Positions 1-4,400 of a stretch of 6,051 nt of DNA are shown one piece after another. Under the pieces are notes generated by a model. That model was not told the DNA's origin. It worked only from the letters and a program-made list of their open reading frames with translations, and did not search any database. Origin of the DNA: CALKCV01 sp964619285 (GTDB lineage Bacteria > Cyanobacteriota > Cyanobacteriia > Cyanobacteriales > Microcoleaceae). Numbering within the stretch: position 1 is the first letter of the stretch; every line of letters begins with the position of its first letter. Where the stretch lies: the NCBI GenBank assembly GCA_964619285.1, contig CAZUCT010000356.1, positions 1 through 6,051 of the forward strand. The letters run 5' to 3'. Both the position numbers and the translations under genes were made by a program.

Positions 1-297
1 GTTTCGCAAATTAGATAGGGTGCCCAGAAACCCGGTTGGCAAAAAACCGGGTTTCTTATTAGACTCAAAAAACCCGGTTTCTTAAATCTCCTGTCACCAA
101 GCAACCCTAATTTCCCACCACCAACCATCCGCTACATCCGCTGAGTGGGAACGGCTGCACAAACCCCGGCCCGCACCTCAACCGGGCCACAAAAAAGGCC
201 CAAATCCAGCAAAAATCAAAAAACCGGTGGACTAGACGGCCTTTAACCCATTAAGATATAGAATCGAGAAAAATTAATCTTAACAACAGTCCACTTT
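1..297. other. Non-coding leader region upstream of ndhL
   Basis: No convincing gene lies in these 297 bases. The left third holds copies of an AAACCSGGTTT element, listed separately. A smaller hairpin has perfect 6-bp arms GGCCCG (168-173) and CGGGCC (183-188) around a 9-base loop. The ndhL promoter should lie in the last 60 bases. The only visible candidate is a -10-like TAGAAT at 259-264, matching five of six consensus positions, with no recognisable -35 at normal spacing. No Shine-Dalgarno sequence precedes the ndhL start, which is common in cyanobacteria. Confidence 0.6.
26..83. repeat. Palindromic AAACCSGGTTT repeat cluster (three copies)
   Basis: A perfect 12-bp inverted repeat pairs AGAAACCCGGTT (26-37) with AACCGGGTTTCT (45-56) across a 7-base loop. 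A third copy, AACCCGGTTTCTT at 71-83, differs from the second by one central base. The core is almost self-complementary, so any two copies can pair. This looks like a dispersed intergenic palindrome of the kind scattered through filamentous cyanobacterial genomes. The 26-56 hairpin is followed by a short T-rich stretch and could also end transcription from a gene to the left of the window, but the T run is weak. Confidence 0.7.
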
Positions 298-528
298 ATG
301 ACCTTAGACGCAAACCTAATCGCTCTCATCCTTTACGCAGCCCTAGCTGGAGCCTATCTTCTCGTCTGCCCTGGCCTGACTTACGCCTACCTCAACGGTC
401 GCTGGTACGTCGCCAGTTCCTTTGAACGGGGCTTCATGTACTTCTTGATGTTCTTCTTCTTCCCTGGTATGATCCTCCTCGCACCCTTTCTGAACTTTCG
501 CCCCAAACGGCGACAAATTGAGGTTTAA
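298..528 (+). CDS. ndhL: NAD(P)H-quinone oxidoreductase subunit L (NdhL)
   Basis: NdhL is a small thylakoid-membrane subunit of cyanobacterial and chloroplast NDH-1. That complex passes electrons from reduced ferredoxin to plastoquinone, serving respiration, cyclic electron flow around photosystem I and CO2 uptake. The product is 76 residues, normal for the family. It has two hydrophobic helices, about residues 7-27 and 46-65 (the second very rich in Phe), joined by a loop with a Tyr/Trp-rich stretch around residues 29-37, and a basic tail (KRR at 70-72). The ATG at 298 is the only reasonable start, though no Shine-Dalgarno sequence precedes it. The stop TAA overlaps the next gene's ATG by one base, so the two are almost certainly co-transcribed and translationally coupled. 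Identification rests on recognition of the family sequence and on the order ndhL, DUF3007, trpA, which is seen in many cyanobacteria. Confidence 0.93.
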   Translation: MTLDANLIALILYAALAGAYLLVCPGLTYAYLNGRWYVASSFERGFMYFLMFFFFPGMILLAPFLNFRPKRRQIEV

Positions 529-833
529 TGCGACGAATTGACGTTATCGGAATTGGTATCGGCGTCTTTGCTGCTGGCGCGATCGCCTACTTCCTACTCC
601 AACTAGCGGGGCTGGATGCACCACAAGCAGGCATCTGGACTCAAGCAATATTGGTCGGCGGCCTCATCGGGTGGCTGCTGACCTATTTATTTCGAGTTTT
701 TACTCATAATATGACTTTAAACCAGCAGTTAAAAGACTACGAAGACGCCGTTTTACAAAAACGTTTAGAAGAGTTATCCCCTGAAGAATTAGCCAAAATT
801 CAGGCAGAAATAGAAGAAGAGGGGAATGGCTAA
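528..833 (+). CDS. DUF3007 family membrane protein
   Basis: This is a 101-residue protein of unknown function resembling the DUF3007 family of cyanobacteria and plastid-bearing organisms. Two hydrophobic helices (about residues 6-27, Gly/Ile-rich, and 36-58) are followed by a charged cytosolic or stromal tail (about 62-98) that is predicted to be helical and is rich in Glu. A possible coiled coil runs from about residue 64 to 98. The start ATG overlaps the ndhL stop by one base, so its expression is probably coupled to NdhL. The pairing suggests, by inference only, a role in NDH-1 assembly or stability, or as an accessory subunit. The last two codons and the stop (GGC TAA at 828-833) form the first unit of a heptanucleotide repeat array, so the C-terminus may have been trimmed or reset by the repeat. 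Confidence 0.85.
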   Translation: MRRIDVIGIGIGVFAAGAIAYFLLQLAGLDAPQAGIWTQAILVGGLIGWLLTYLFRVFTHNMTLNQQLKDYEDAVLQKRLEELSPEELAKIQAEIEEEGNG

Positions 834-858
834 TTGCTAATGGCTAATTGCTAATTGC
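828..858 (+). repeat. STRR heptanucleotide array overlapping the DUF3007 stop
   Basis: Four contiguous 7-bp units alternate GGCTAAT and TGCTAAT (828-834, 835-841, 842-848, 849-855), followed by a partial unit TGC. The first unit supplies the final Gly and the TAA stop of the upstream gene. The units belong to the same family as the arrays at 1752-1810, 2581-2675 and 3219-3236. Confidence 0.9.
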
Positions 859-878
859 GTTCTTTCGGTCTTGCTATT

Positions 879-902
879 CCCCATTTCCCATTCCCCATTC
901 CC
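879..902 (+). repeat. STRR heptanucleotide array of CCCCATT type
   Basis: Three units, CCCCATT (879-885), TCCCATT (886-892) and CCCCATT (893-899), are followed by CCC. This C-rich class differs from the TTGCTAA class 20 bases upstream and resembles the CCCCA-type short tandem repeats known from filamentous cyanobacteria. It ends 8 bases before the trpA start codon, where a ribosome binding site would normally be, and no Shine-Dalgarno sequence is present. Confidence 0.8.
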
Positions 903-910
903 AAAAATAT

Positions 911-1714
911 ATGATTTCTGTATCCGATCGCTTTGCATCCCTGCGCAACTCAGAAAACGGTCCCCAATGCGCCTTTATTCCTTTTATTACAGCGGGAGAC
1001 CCAGACTTAGAAACGACGGCTAAAGCATTATCCGTATTAGATAACAGCGGCGCCGACTTAATCGAACTGGGGGTTCCCTACTCCGACCCCTTAGCCGACG
1101 GTCCGGTAATTCAAGCTGCAGCCACTCGCGCTTTACAGCGGGGGACTCGTTTGGAGGCGGTTTTGGAAATGGTGGAGGAGGTTAGTTCTAAGTTGCGATC
1201 GCCCATCATCCTCTTTACCTACTACAACCCCATCCTCCACCGGGGCATCGAAGCATTCTTAGAACGAATTGCCAAAGCCGGCGTTAAAGGTTTGGTGGTT
1301 CCCGACTTGCCCTTGGAGGAGGCTAACGGTTTGCTGGAACCCGCAACCCATTATGGAATAGAAGTTACATTATTAGTAGCCCCCACCAGTCCCCAAGAAA
1401 GAATAGATACCATCGTTCGTAAGTCTCAAGGGTTCACTTATCTGGTCAGCGTTACCGGAGTTACGGGGATGCGTTCCCAAGTACAGGCGAGGGTACAAGA
1501 TTTACTCAAACAAATGCGGGCGGTGTCGGACAAACCCATCGGCGTTGGTTTTGGCATTTCTCAACCGGAACACGCCCGCCAAATGAAAGAATGGGGGGCA
1601 GATGCAGCGATCGTCGGTAGCGCCATCGTCAAGCGGTTGGCAGAAGGAACCCCAGAAGAAGGGTTAAAGGCGATCGCTGAATTTAGCCAAAGTTTAAAAG
1701 CAGCTATTAGTTAA
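911..1714 (+). CDS. trpA: Tryptophan synthase alpha subunit
   Basis: TrpA cleaves indole-3-glycerol phosphate to indole and glyceraldehyde-3-phosphate. Indole then passes to the beta subunit (TrpB, not in this window) to make tryptophan in the cytoplasm. From the ATG at 911 the product is 267 residues, the usual TIM-barrel length. Visible signatures are PFITAGDP (24-31) and ELGVPYSDPLADGP (52-65), which contains the catalytic Glu52 and Asp63 equivalent to Glu49 and Asp60 of the Salmonella enzyme. The phosphate-binding elements are GVGFGIS (211-217) and IVGSAIV (234-240). The frame stays open back to a TTG at 848, but the extra 21 codons are read from two heptanucleotide arrays and lack family similarity, so 911 is chosen. 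It lies 77 bases after the DUF3007 stop on the same strand and may be read through from ndhL. Two HIP1 sites (1195-1202, 1670-1677) lie inside it. Confidence 0.95.
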   Translation: MISVSDRFASLRNSENGPQCAFIPFITAGDPDLETTAKALSVLDNSGADLIELGVPYSDPLADGPVIQAAATRALQRGTRLEAVLEMVEEVSSKLRSPIILFTYYNPILHRGIEAFLERIAKAGVKGLVVPDLPLEEANGLLEPATHYGIEVTLLVAPTSPQERIDTIVRKSQGFTYLVSVTGVTGMRSQVQARVQDLLKQMRAVSDKPIGVGFGISQPEHARQMKEWGADAAIVGSAIVKRLAEGTPEEGLKAIAEFSQSLKAAIS

Positions 1715-1751
1715 TTAGGGTTTGCCGAACTCGCCAATAATTTAACGCTTT

Positions 1752-1810
1752 TTGCTAATTGTTAATTGCTAATTGCTAATTGTTAATTGCTAATTGTTAA
1801 TTGTTAATTA
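1752..1810 (+). repeat. STRR heptanucleotide array, eight units, between convergent genes
   Basis: Eight contiguous 7-bp units run from 1752 to 1807, each TTGCTAA or TTGTTAA, with the fourth base reading C,T,C,C,T,C,T,T in order. A partial TTA follows. The array fills most of the junction between trpA and the PepSY-like gene and ends one base before the latter's stop codon on the opposite strand (1812-1814). No intrinsic terminator was seen for either gene in the 97-base junction. Confidence 0.95.
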
Positions 1811-1811
1811 C

Positions 1812-2114
1812 CTAAGTCGATTCTGTTTCGGTTTTCTTCTTGGGTTTGCGGTTAAAAATACCGCTCATCATCAGGCCGGTGATTAACATCCACAGCAAAC
1901 CGATGCCATTTAAGAGTACATAAAACGGCTTGACATCGACCCCTAAATATTCTCCTTCGTGAATTACCATTAAAATATGGGCTTGGTCTTTGGTTAAACC
2001 AAACCAAGCCCTTCCCAGTCGGTAAGCTACCCCCGTAATAACGGTAAGGAATAAGGGTAAAAAAACGATGGGGGCGGCGATTTTGTGGAATTTTCTTAAA
2101 GTGGCTTTCAGCAT
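1812..2114 (-). CDS. Small PepSY_TM-like membrane protein
   Basis: This 100-residue protein has two transmembrane helices (about 13-31 and 63-85) and a Lys-rich cytosolic tail (89-94). The first helix is preceded by RKFHK (7-11) and contains ITG (26-28). The segment IHEGEYLG (51-58) leads into LNGIGLLWMLITGLMM (68-83). These match the pattern of the PepSY_TM superfamily of iron-regulated and cytochrome-like membrane proteins, in which a His-containing segment precedes each helix and an L-T-G motif sits within it. His10 and His52 are candidate haem or metal ligands, by inference. The family's large periplasmic PepSY domain is absent, so this is a minimal form. It starts 20 bases after the VOC gene stop on the same strand and is probably co-transcribed with it. 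No clear Shine-Dalgarno sequence is present. Substrate and role are unknown. Confidence 0.75.
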   Translation of the reverse strand: MLKATLRKFHKIAAPIVFLPLFLTVITGVAYRLGRAWFGLTKDQAHILMVIHEGEYLGVDVKPFYVLLNGIGLLWMLITGLMMSGIFNRKPKKKTETEST

Positions 2115-2134
2115 TGTTTTTGTTGACTTTTATC

Positions 2135-2575
2135 TCATTGAACGTTCATTAACCTAATAAATTCCAGAGGTAAACCGTCTCTATCTGCGATAAAAGCTAC
2201 CTCGTAAACTTTGTTTTCTATTTGTTGTTGGGTCGGTTCCAAAAGAACTTTTAAAGGTTGGAATAAATCCGGTTGTTCTTCAGATGCTAATTGAAAATCG
2301 GCTTGTAAAGACTCCAACCACTGAGGCAAATTGGGAGCAATCTCGGTGAGGTCAAAAGAGAGATGATAATAGCCAACATAATGCTCGTCGCCGAAGGCAT
2401 CTGGGGCCGGTTTTGGTTGAGGAATTTCGATTAATTCAATACGTCCGAGATTGCCCTCCATCCAACAAGCTAAAGTGTAGCCCGTGGTAAAGCGATCGCT
2501 CACCGCAAAACCGAGTTTTTCGTAAAAAGCGATCGCCCGATGAATATTAGCAGTCCTAATCGAAACGTGATGCAT
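2135..2575 (-). CDS. VOC (glyoxalase/dioxygenase fold) family protein
   Basis: The 146-residue product has the vicinal oxygen chelate fold: two beta-alpha-beta-beta-beta modules that jointly bind a divalent metal. The N-terminal signature MHHVSIRT (1-8) is followed by AIAFYEKLGF (14-23), the typical first helix. A putative H/E/H/E metal quartet is His3, Glu47 (in RIELIE), His71 (in YYHLSFDL) and Glu138 (in LPLEFIR). DRDGLPLEF (131-139) is the usual closing strand. The complete quartet suggests an active metalloenzyme, such as a lactoylglutathione lyase-like isomerase or a dioxygenase, but the substrate cannot be told from sequence. The ATG at 2575 is only six bases from a heptad array, and an in-frame stop lies in the array's first unit, so no upstream start is possible. 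Two HIP1 sites (2492-2499, 2529-2536) lie near its 5' end. The PepSY-like gene follows after 20 bases. Confidence 0.85.
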   Translation of the reverse strand: MHHVSIRTANIHRAIAFYEKLGFAVSDRFTTGYTLACWMEGNLGRIELIEIPQPKPAPDAFGDEHYVGYYHLSFDLTEIAPNLPQWLESLQADFQLASEEQPDLFQPLKVLLEPTQQQIENKVYEVAFIADRDGLPLEFIRLMNVQ

Positions 2576-2580
2576 AAGTA

Positions 2581-2675
2581 ATTAACAATTAACAATTAAC
2601 AATTAACAATTAACAATTAATCATTAACAATTAGCCATTAGCCATTAGCCATTAGCAATTAACAATTAACCATTA
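2581..2675 (-). repeat. STRR heptanucleotide array, thirteen units
   Basis: Thirteen units keep an exact 7-bp period from 2581 to 2671, followed by a partial ATTA. On the plus strand most read ATTAACA, with variants ATTAATC, ATTAGCC (three in a row, 2630-2650), ATTAGCA and ATTAACC. Read on the minus strand these are TGTTAAT, GGCTAAT and TGCTAAT, the family found at 828-858. The array fills almost the whole 97-base gap between the TIGR02652 gene and the VOC gene. Its last bases form the TIGR02652 stop codon (TAA on the minus strand, 2673-2675). Any VOC ribosome binding site would have to lie within it. Confidence 0.96.
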
Positions 2676-3194
2676 TTCAAACAAGCGGAAATAGGGGTAA
2701 CGAACGGGAACGCCGCGTTCTTTTTCCAACTCAAAATTAATCACATCCCAACAAGGTTCCTCAAGAGGATCCGGGCTAAAATCGACAGGCAAACCGTACA
2801 ACTTAGGTTTAGGACCATCTGACTTGCCGCGCCAAGAGCTGTTACGTTCCAAATAAGCATTAACCAAATCGCGATATCTTTGAGCGATAATCACCTTAGT
2901 GGCGCGATAACCTTGAGTGTAGAGTCGGTCTAGGGCCTCGTGAATTTCAAAGCGAATGCCGTCGGGGTGGGTGTGCTGCCGATACCACTCGTTGTCCCAG
3001 CGGCGCCAGTGACGGCCAGACTGTACATGAACTAAATCGCTAGTTTTGGGGTCGGCTTCAAAGGCCCCATGACGGGGACATAGATAAGTATCAGTTAAAG
3101 TTAAAGCCTCAATAGTCTGACGGCAGTGGGGGCAGGATATTTCCGGGCCAAAAATTGGGTATTGCAAGCCAAGATCGCTACTAAAGTTAGTCAT
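2673..3194 (-). CDS. TIGR02652 family zinc-ribbon-like protein
   Basis: This 173-residue protein matches a family found in cyanobacteria whose hallmark is a CxxC-x14-CxxH motif near the amino end. Here the motif is Cys21-Pro-His-Cys24, fourteen residues, then Cys39-Pro-Arg-His42. The arrangement is that of a single treble-clef or zinc-ribbon metal site. Downstream lies an aromatic and basic region, SGRHWRRWDNEWYRQH (59-74), then a helical stretch (about 84-115) and a Pro-rich tail ending in RYPYFRLFE (165-173). It has no signal peptide or membrane segment, so it is probably cytoplasmic. Length is as expected for the family and function is unknown; nucleic-acid or protein binding is a reasonable guess from the zinc site. 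The start at 3194 has no Shine-Dalgarno sequence. It is first of three minus-strand genes but separated from the next by a repeat array. Confidence 0.88.
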   Translation of the reverse strand: MTNFSSDLGLQYPIFGPEISCPHCRQTIEALTLTDTYLCPRHGAFEADPKTSDLVHVQSGRHWRRWDNEWYRQHTHPDGIRFEIHEALDRLYTQGYRATKVIIAQRYRDLVNAYLERNSSWRGKSDGPKPKLYGLPVDFSPDPLEEPCWDVINFELEKERGVPVRYPYFRLFE

Positions 3195-3218
3195 AAATAA
3201 GATTGGGGGCTAAGGTTC

Positions 3219-3236
3219 CTAATTGTTAATTGCTAA
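3219..3236 (+). repeat. STRR heptad fragment
   Basis: A partial unit CTAA (3219-3222) is followed by TTGTTAA (3223-3229) and TTGCTAA (3230-3236), the same units as in the 1752-1810 array. At only two and a half units it is either a decayed array or a seed. Its orientation is opposite to the array at the other end of the TIGR02652 gene. Confidence 0.7.
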
Positions 3237-3259
3237 CGGTAGTGCTAGCACCACGCACC

Positions 3260-3398
3260 AGTAGTAGCGAAGCACAGCTAAAATTGTGGGTAAAAAAATC
3301 AGTGCGAACGTCCCCGTTCGTGCGTCCGGGCTCGACCGCGAAGGGTACTAACGTACTCGTCAAAATACCCACCATTTTAGCTGAGACGCGCTAGTAGG
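3260..3398. repeat. Long imperfect inverted repeat with structured loop
   Basis: The 17-bp segment AGCTAAAATTGTGGGTA (3276-3292) is the reverse complement of 3366-3382 except at one position. Extending the arms outward to 3260 and 3398 keeps 25 of 33 positions paired by hand alignment. The 73-base spacer between the 17-bp cores contains a second hairpin: CGAACG (3305-3310) pairs with CGTTCG (3315-3320) over a 4-base loop, extendable by G-T pairs to 3302-3323. The layout could be a small non-autonomous element, a structured RNA or a dispersed intergenic repeat. No target-site duplication or transposase was seen. Confidence 0.65.
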
Positions 3399-3437
3399 GC
3401 GCGCACCGCGCACCAGCATTTGTAGTGCGCGCCTTAC
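3394..3437. repeat. GC-rich inverted repeat near the gamma-CA gene
   Basis: Perfect 9-bp arms GGCGCGCAC (3398-3406) and GTGCGCGCC (3425-3433) flank an 18-base loop. Outward pairing continues to 3394 and 3437, giving 13 pairs with one G-T. No T run follows, so it is not a standard terminator. It sits 49 bases upstream of the gamma-CA start and could form in that gene's mRNA leader if transcription starts further upstream. Confidence 0.6.
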
Positions 3438-3486
3438 AACCATTGATTAGCATAATTACTTTAAACAATCTCAGAGCGCGGACAAA

Positions 3487-4038
3487 ATGAGCGAACTTAA
3501 CGAACAATTGACAGCGGCCCGATTTCCTTGGCTATCTCCCAATTTAGCTCGGGCTGCTTTTGTGGCCCCTAACGCTACGGTTATTGGCGATGTTGAATTG
3601 GGAGAGGGGGCCAGTATTTGGTATGGGGCCGTAGTTAGGGCGGATCTAGAAAAAATTGTAATTGGAGACCGTACCAATATCCAAGACGGGGCAATTTTAC
3701 ACGGGGATCCGGGAATAGTAACGGTCTTGGAGGACGATGTTACCGTGGGACACGGGGCCGTAATTCACGCGGCCCATATCGAGAGGGGTTGCCTTATTGG
3801 CATTAAGGCCGTAATTTTAGATAATGTCAGAATTGGGGCGGGCAGCGTTATCGGGGCCGGTTCGGTGGTCAATAAAGACGTGCCACCAAGGTCGCTGGTG
3901 GTGGGAGTGCCGGGGAAAAGGTTAAAGGAGGTTTCCTCAGAACAGGCCGCCGAAATGCTGGAACACGCCCAACGTTATTATAAGCTGGCCCTGGCTCATG
4001 CTGGCAAGTCGATGGAGACGGGATTTGAGCGGCCTTAG
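3487..4038 (+). CDS. Gamma-class carbonic anhydrase-like protein
   Basis: The 183-residue product is a left-handed beta-helix protein of the gamma carbonic anhydrase family, which as trimers bind zinc between subunits. Hexapeptide repeats run from about residue 26 to 140. Family residues are present: Arg51 and Asp53 (VVRADL), Asn64-Ile-Gln66-Asp67 (TNIQDG), His72 (ILHGDP), His89 (TVGHGA) and His94 (VIHAAH). The three histidines match the zinc ligands of the archaeal Cam enzyme. The HGC common after the third ligand reads HAA here. It lacks the acidic loop of Cam and the RbcS-like repeats of CcmM, so it resembles the shorter YrdA/CA-like proteins. Many of those have weak or no carbonic anhydrase activity; hydration of CO2 is therefore plausible, not certain. 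A C-terminal helix (about 150-172) caps the fold. It stands alone after a structured spacer, and only a weak purine stretch precedes the ATG. Confidence 0.9.
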   Translation: MSELNEQLTAARFPWLSPNLARAAFVAPNATVIGDVELGEGASIWYGAVVRADLEKIVIGDRTNIQDGAILHGDPGIVTVLEDDVTVGHGAVIHAAHIERGCLIGIKAVILDNVRIGAGSVIGAGSVVNKDVPPRSLVVGVPGKRLKEVSSEQAAEMLEHAQRYYKLALAHAGKSMETGFERP

Positions 4039-4093
4039 TTGTTGGCCTAATTGTCGGTGGCACAGCATTCAGTAAATTATCTCTGGAGCCCCC

Positions 4094-4132
4094 TAGTCAA
4101 GACTTGAGAAGAACCTTAAAATAAGATAAAAA
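4094..4132 (+). promoter_or_regulatory. Candidate psbY promoter
   Basis: A TTGAGA (4104-4109) resembling a -35 lies 17 bases before TAAAAA (4127-4132). An alternative -10, TAAAAT (4117-4122), matches five of six consensus positions but has no good -35. The region from 4110 to 4148 is strongly A-rich. No gene occupies 4039-4176, so the psbY promoter must be in this gap or upstream. Confidence 0.35.
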
Positions 4133-4176
4133 GAAAAAAACGATAAATTTCTCGTCAAACTTTGGGAGGTTAGGAA

Positions 4177-4302
4177 ATGGACTTTGATTTTCGCTTATTG
4201 GTGGTACTGCTGCCGCTTCTGGTAGCTGCAGGTTGGGCCGTTTTTAACATTGGCGCCGTTGCGTTAGTCCAAATTAACAAATTTTTGAAGAAAGAAGCCT
4301 AG
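4177..4302 (+). CDS. psbY: Photosystem II protein Y (PsbY)
   Basis: This 41-codon gene encodes a single-helix thylakoid protein that sits at the edge of photosystem II near the cytochrome b559 subunits. It is not essential for water splitting and appears to stabilise the complex. The sequence starts MDFDFRLLVVLLPLLVAAGW, continues with AVFNIGAVAL (21-30) and ends in a basic tail (KFLKKEA, 35-41). This matches cyanobacterial PsbY, which usually starts MDWR and is about 39-41 residues; the membrane helix spans about residues 7-31. Here Trp3 is replaced, reading DFDFR. A good Shine-Dalgarno sequence, GGGAGG (4164-4169), sits 7 bases before the ATG. The gene is monocistronic by context: 138 bases of non-coding DNA lie upstream and a terminator follows 21 bases after the stop. 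Confidence 0.93.
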   Translation: MDFDFRLLVVLLPLLVAAGWAVFNIGAVALVQINKFLKKEA

Positions 4303-4323
4303 ACATTTTTTGAAAAATGTGGT

Positions 4324-4368
4324 AAAAAACCGACTGTTTTTATTATCAAAAGAACAGTCGGTTTTTTT
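4324..4368 (+). terminator. Intrinsic terminator of psbY
   Basis: AAACCGACTGTT (4327-4338) pairs perfectly with AACAGTCGGTTT (4353-4364). Flanking A and T runs extend the stem to 4324-4341 and 4350-4367 with one G-T pair, around an 8-base loop. The downstream arm ends in seven T residues (4362-4368). This is the clearest terminator in the window and separates psbY from the antiporter gene. A second, purely A/T hairpin with 8-bp arms (4303-4310 and 4313-4320) lies just before it and starts right after the psbY stop. The A run on the other side could allow some function in reverse, but no minus-strand gene needs it. Confidence 0.95.
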
Positions 4369-4400
4369 GTAGTTAATAAAGTAGTATTGGGAGCTTTTTG

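Larger units (their letters stand above)
3195..3486. other. Divergent intergenic spacer, no gene seen
   Basis: These 292 bases separate two divergently transcribed genes and contain no credible reading frame. They hold a short heptad-repeat fragment (3219-3236), a long imperfect inverted repeat (3260-3398), an internal hairpin (3302-3323) and a GC-rich hairpin (3394-3437). Promoters for both flanking genes should be here, but none is clear. A CATAAT at 3451-3456 could be a -10 element for the carbonic anhydrase-like gene and has no matching -35. Confidence 0.6.

Noticed and set aside
1..128. Minus-strand open frame of about 42 codons starting at 128 and running off the left edge
   Set aside because: It is read through the AAACCSGGTTT repeat copies, producing repeated Lys-Pro-Gly-Phe-like segments, and has no ribosome binding site or recognisable similarity. 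It looks like a repeat-derived frame.
1752..2675. Heptad arrays as a CRISPR array
   Set aside because: The units are 7 bp, contiguous and without unique spacers, and no cas gene is present.
3276..3382. TAAAAT boxes in both arms of the inverted repeat (3279-3284 plus, 3374-3379 minus) as face-to-face promoters giving overlapping leaders
   Set aside because: Neither has a -35-like hexamer at 16-18 bases, and their presence in both arms follows automatically from the inverted repeat.
3237..3440. Insertion sequence or transposase remnant
   Set aside because: No transposase-like frame and no target-site duplication were seen; only inverted repeats are present.
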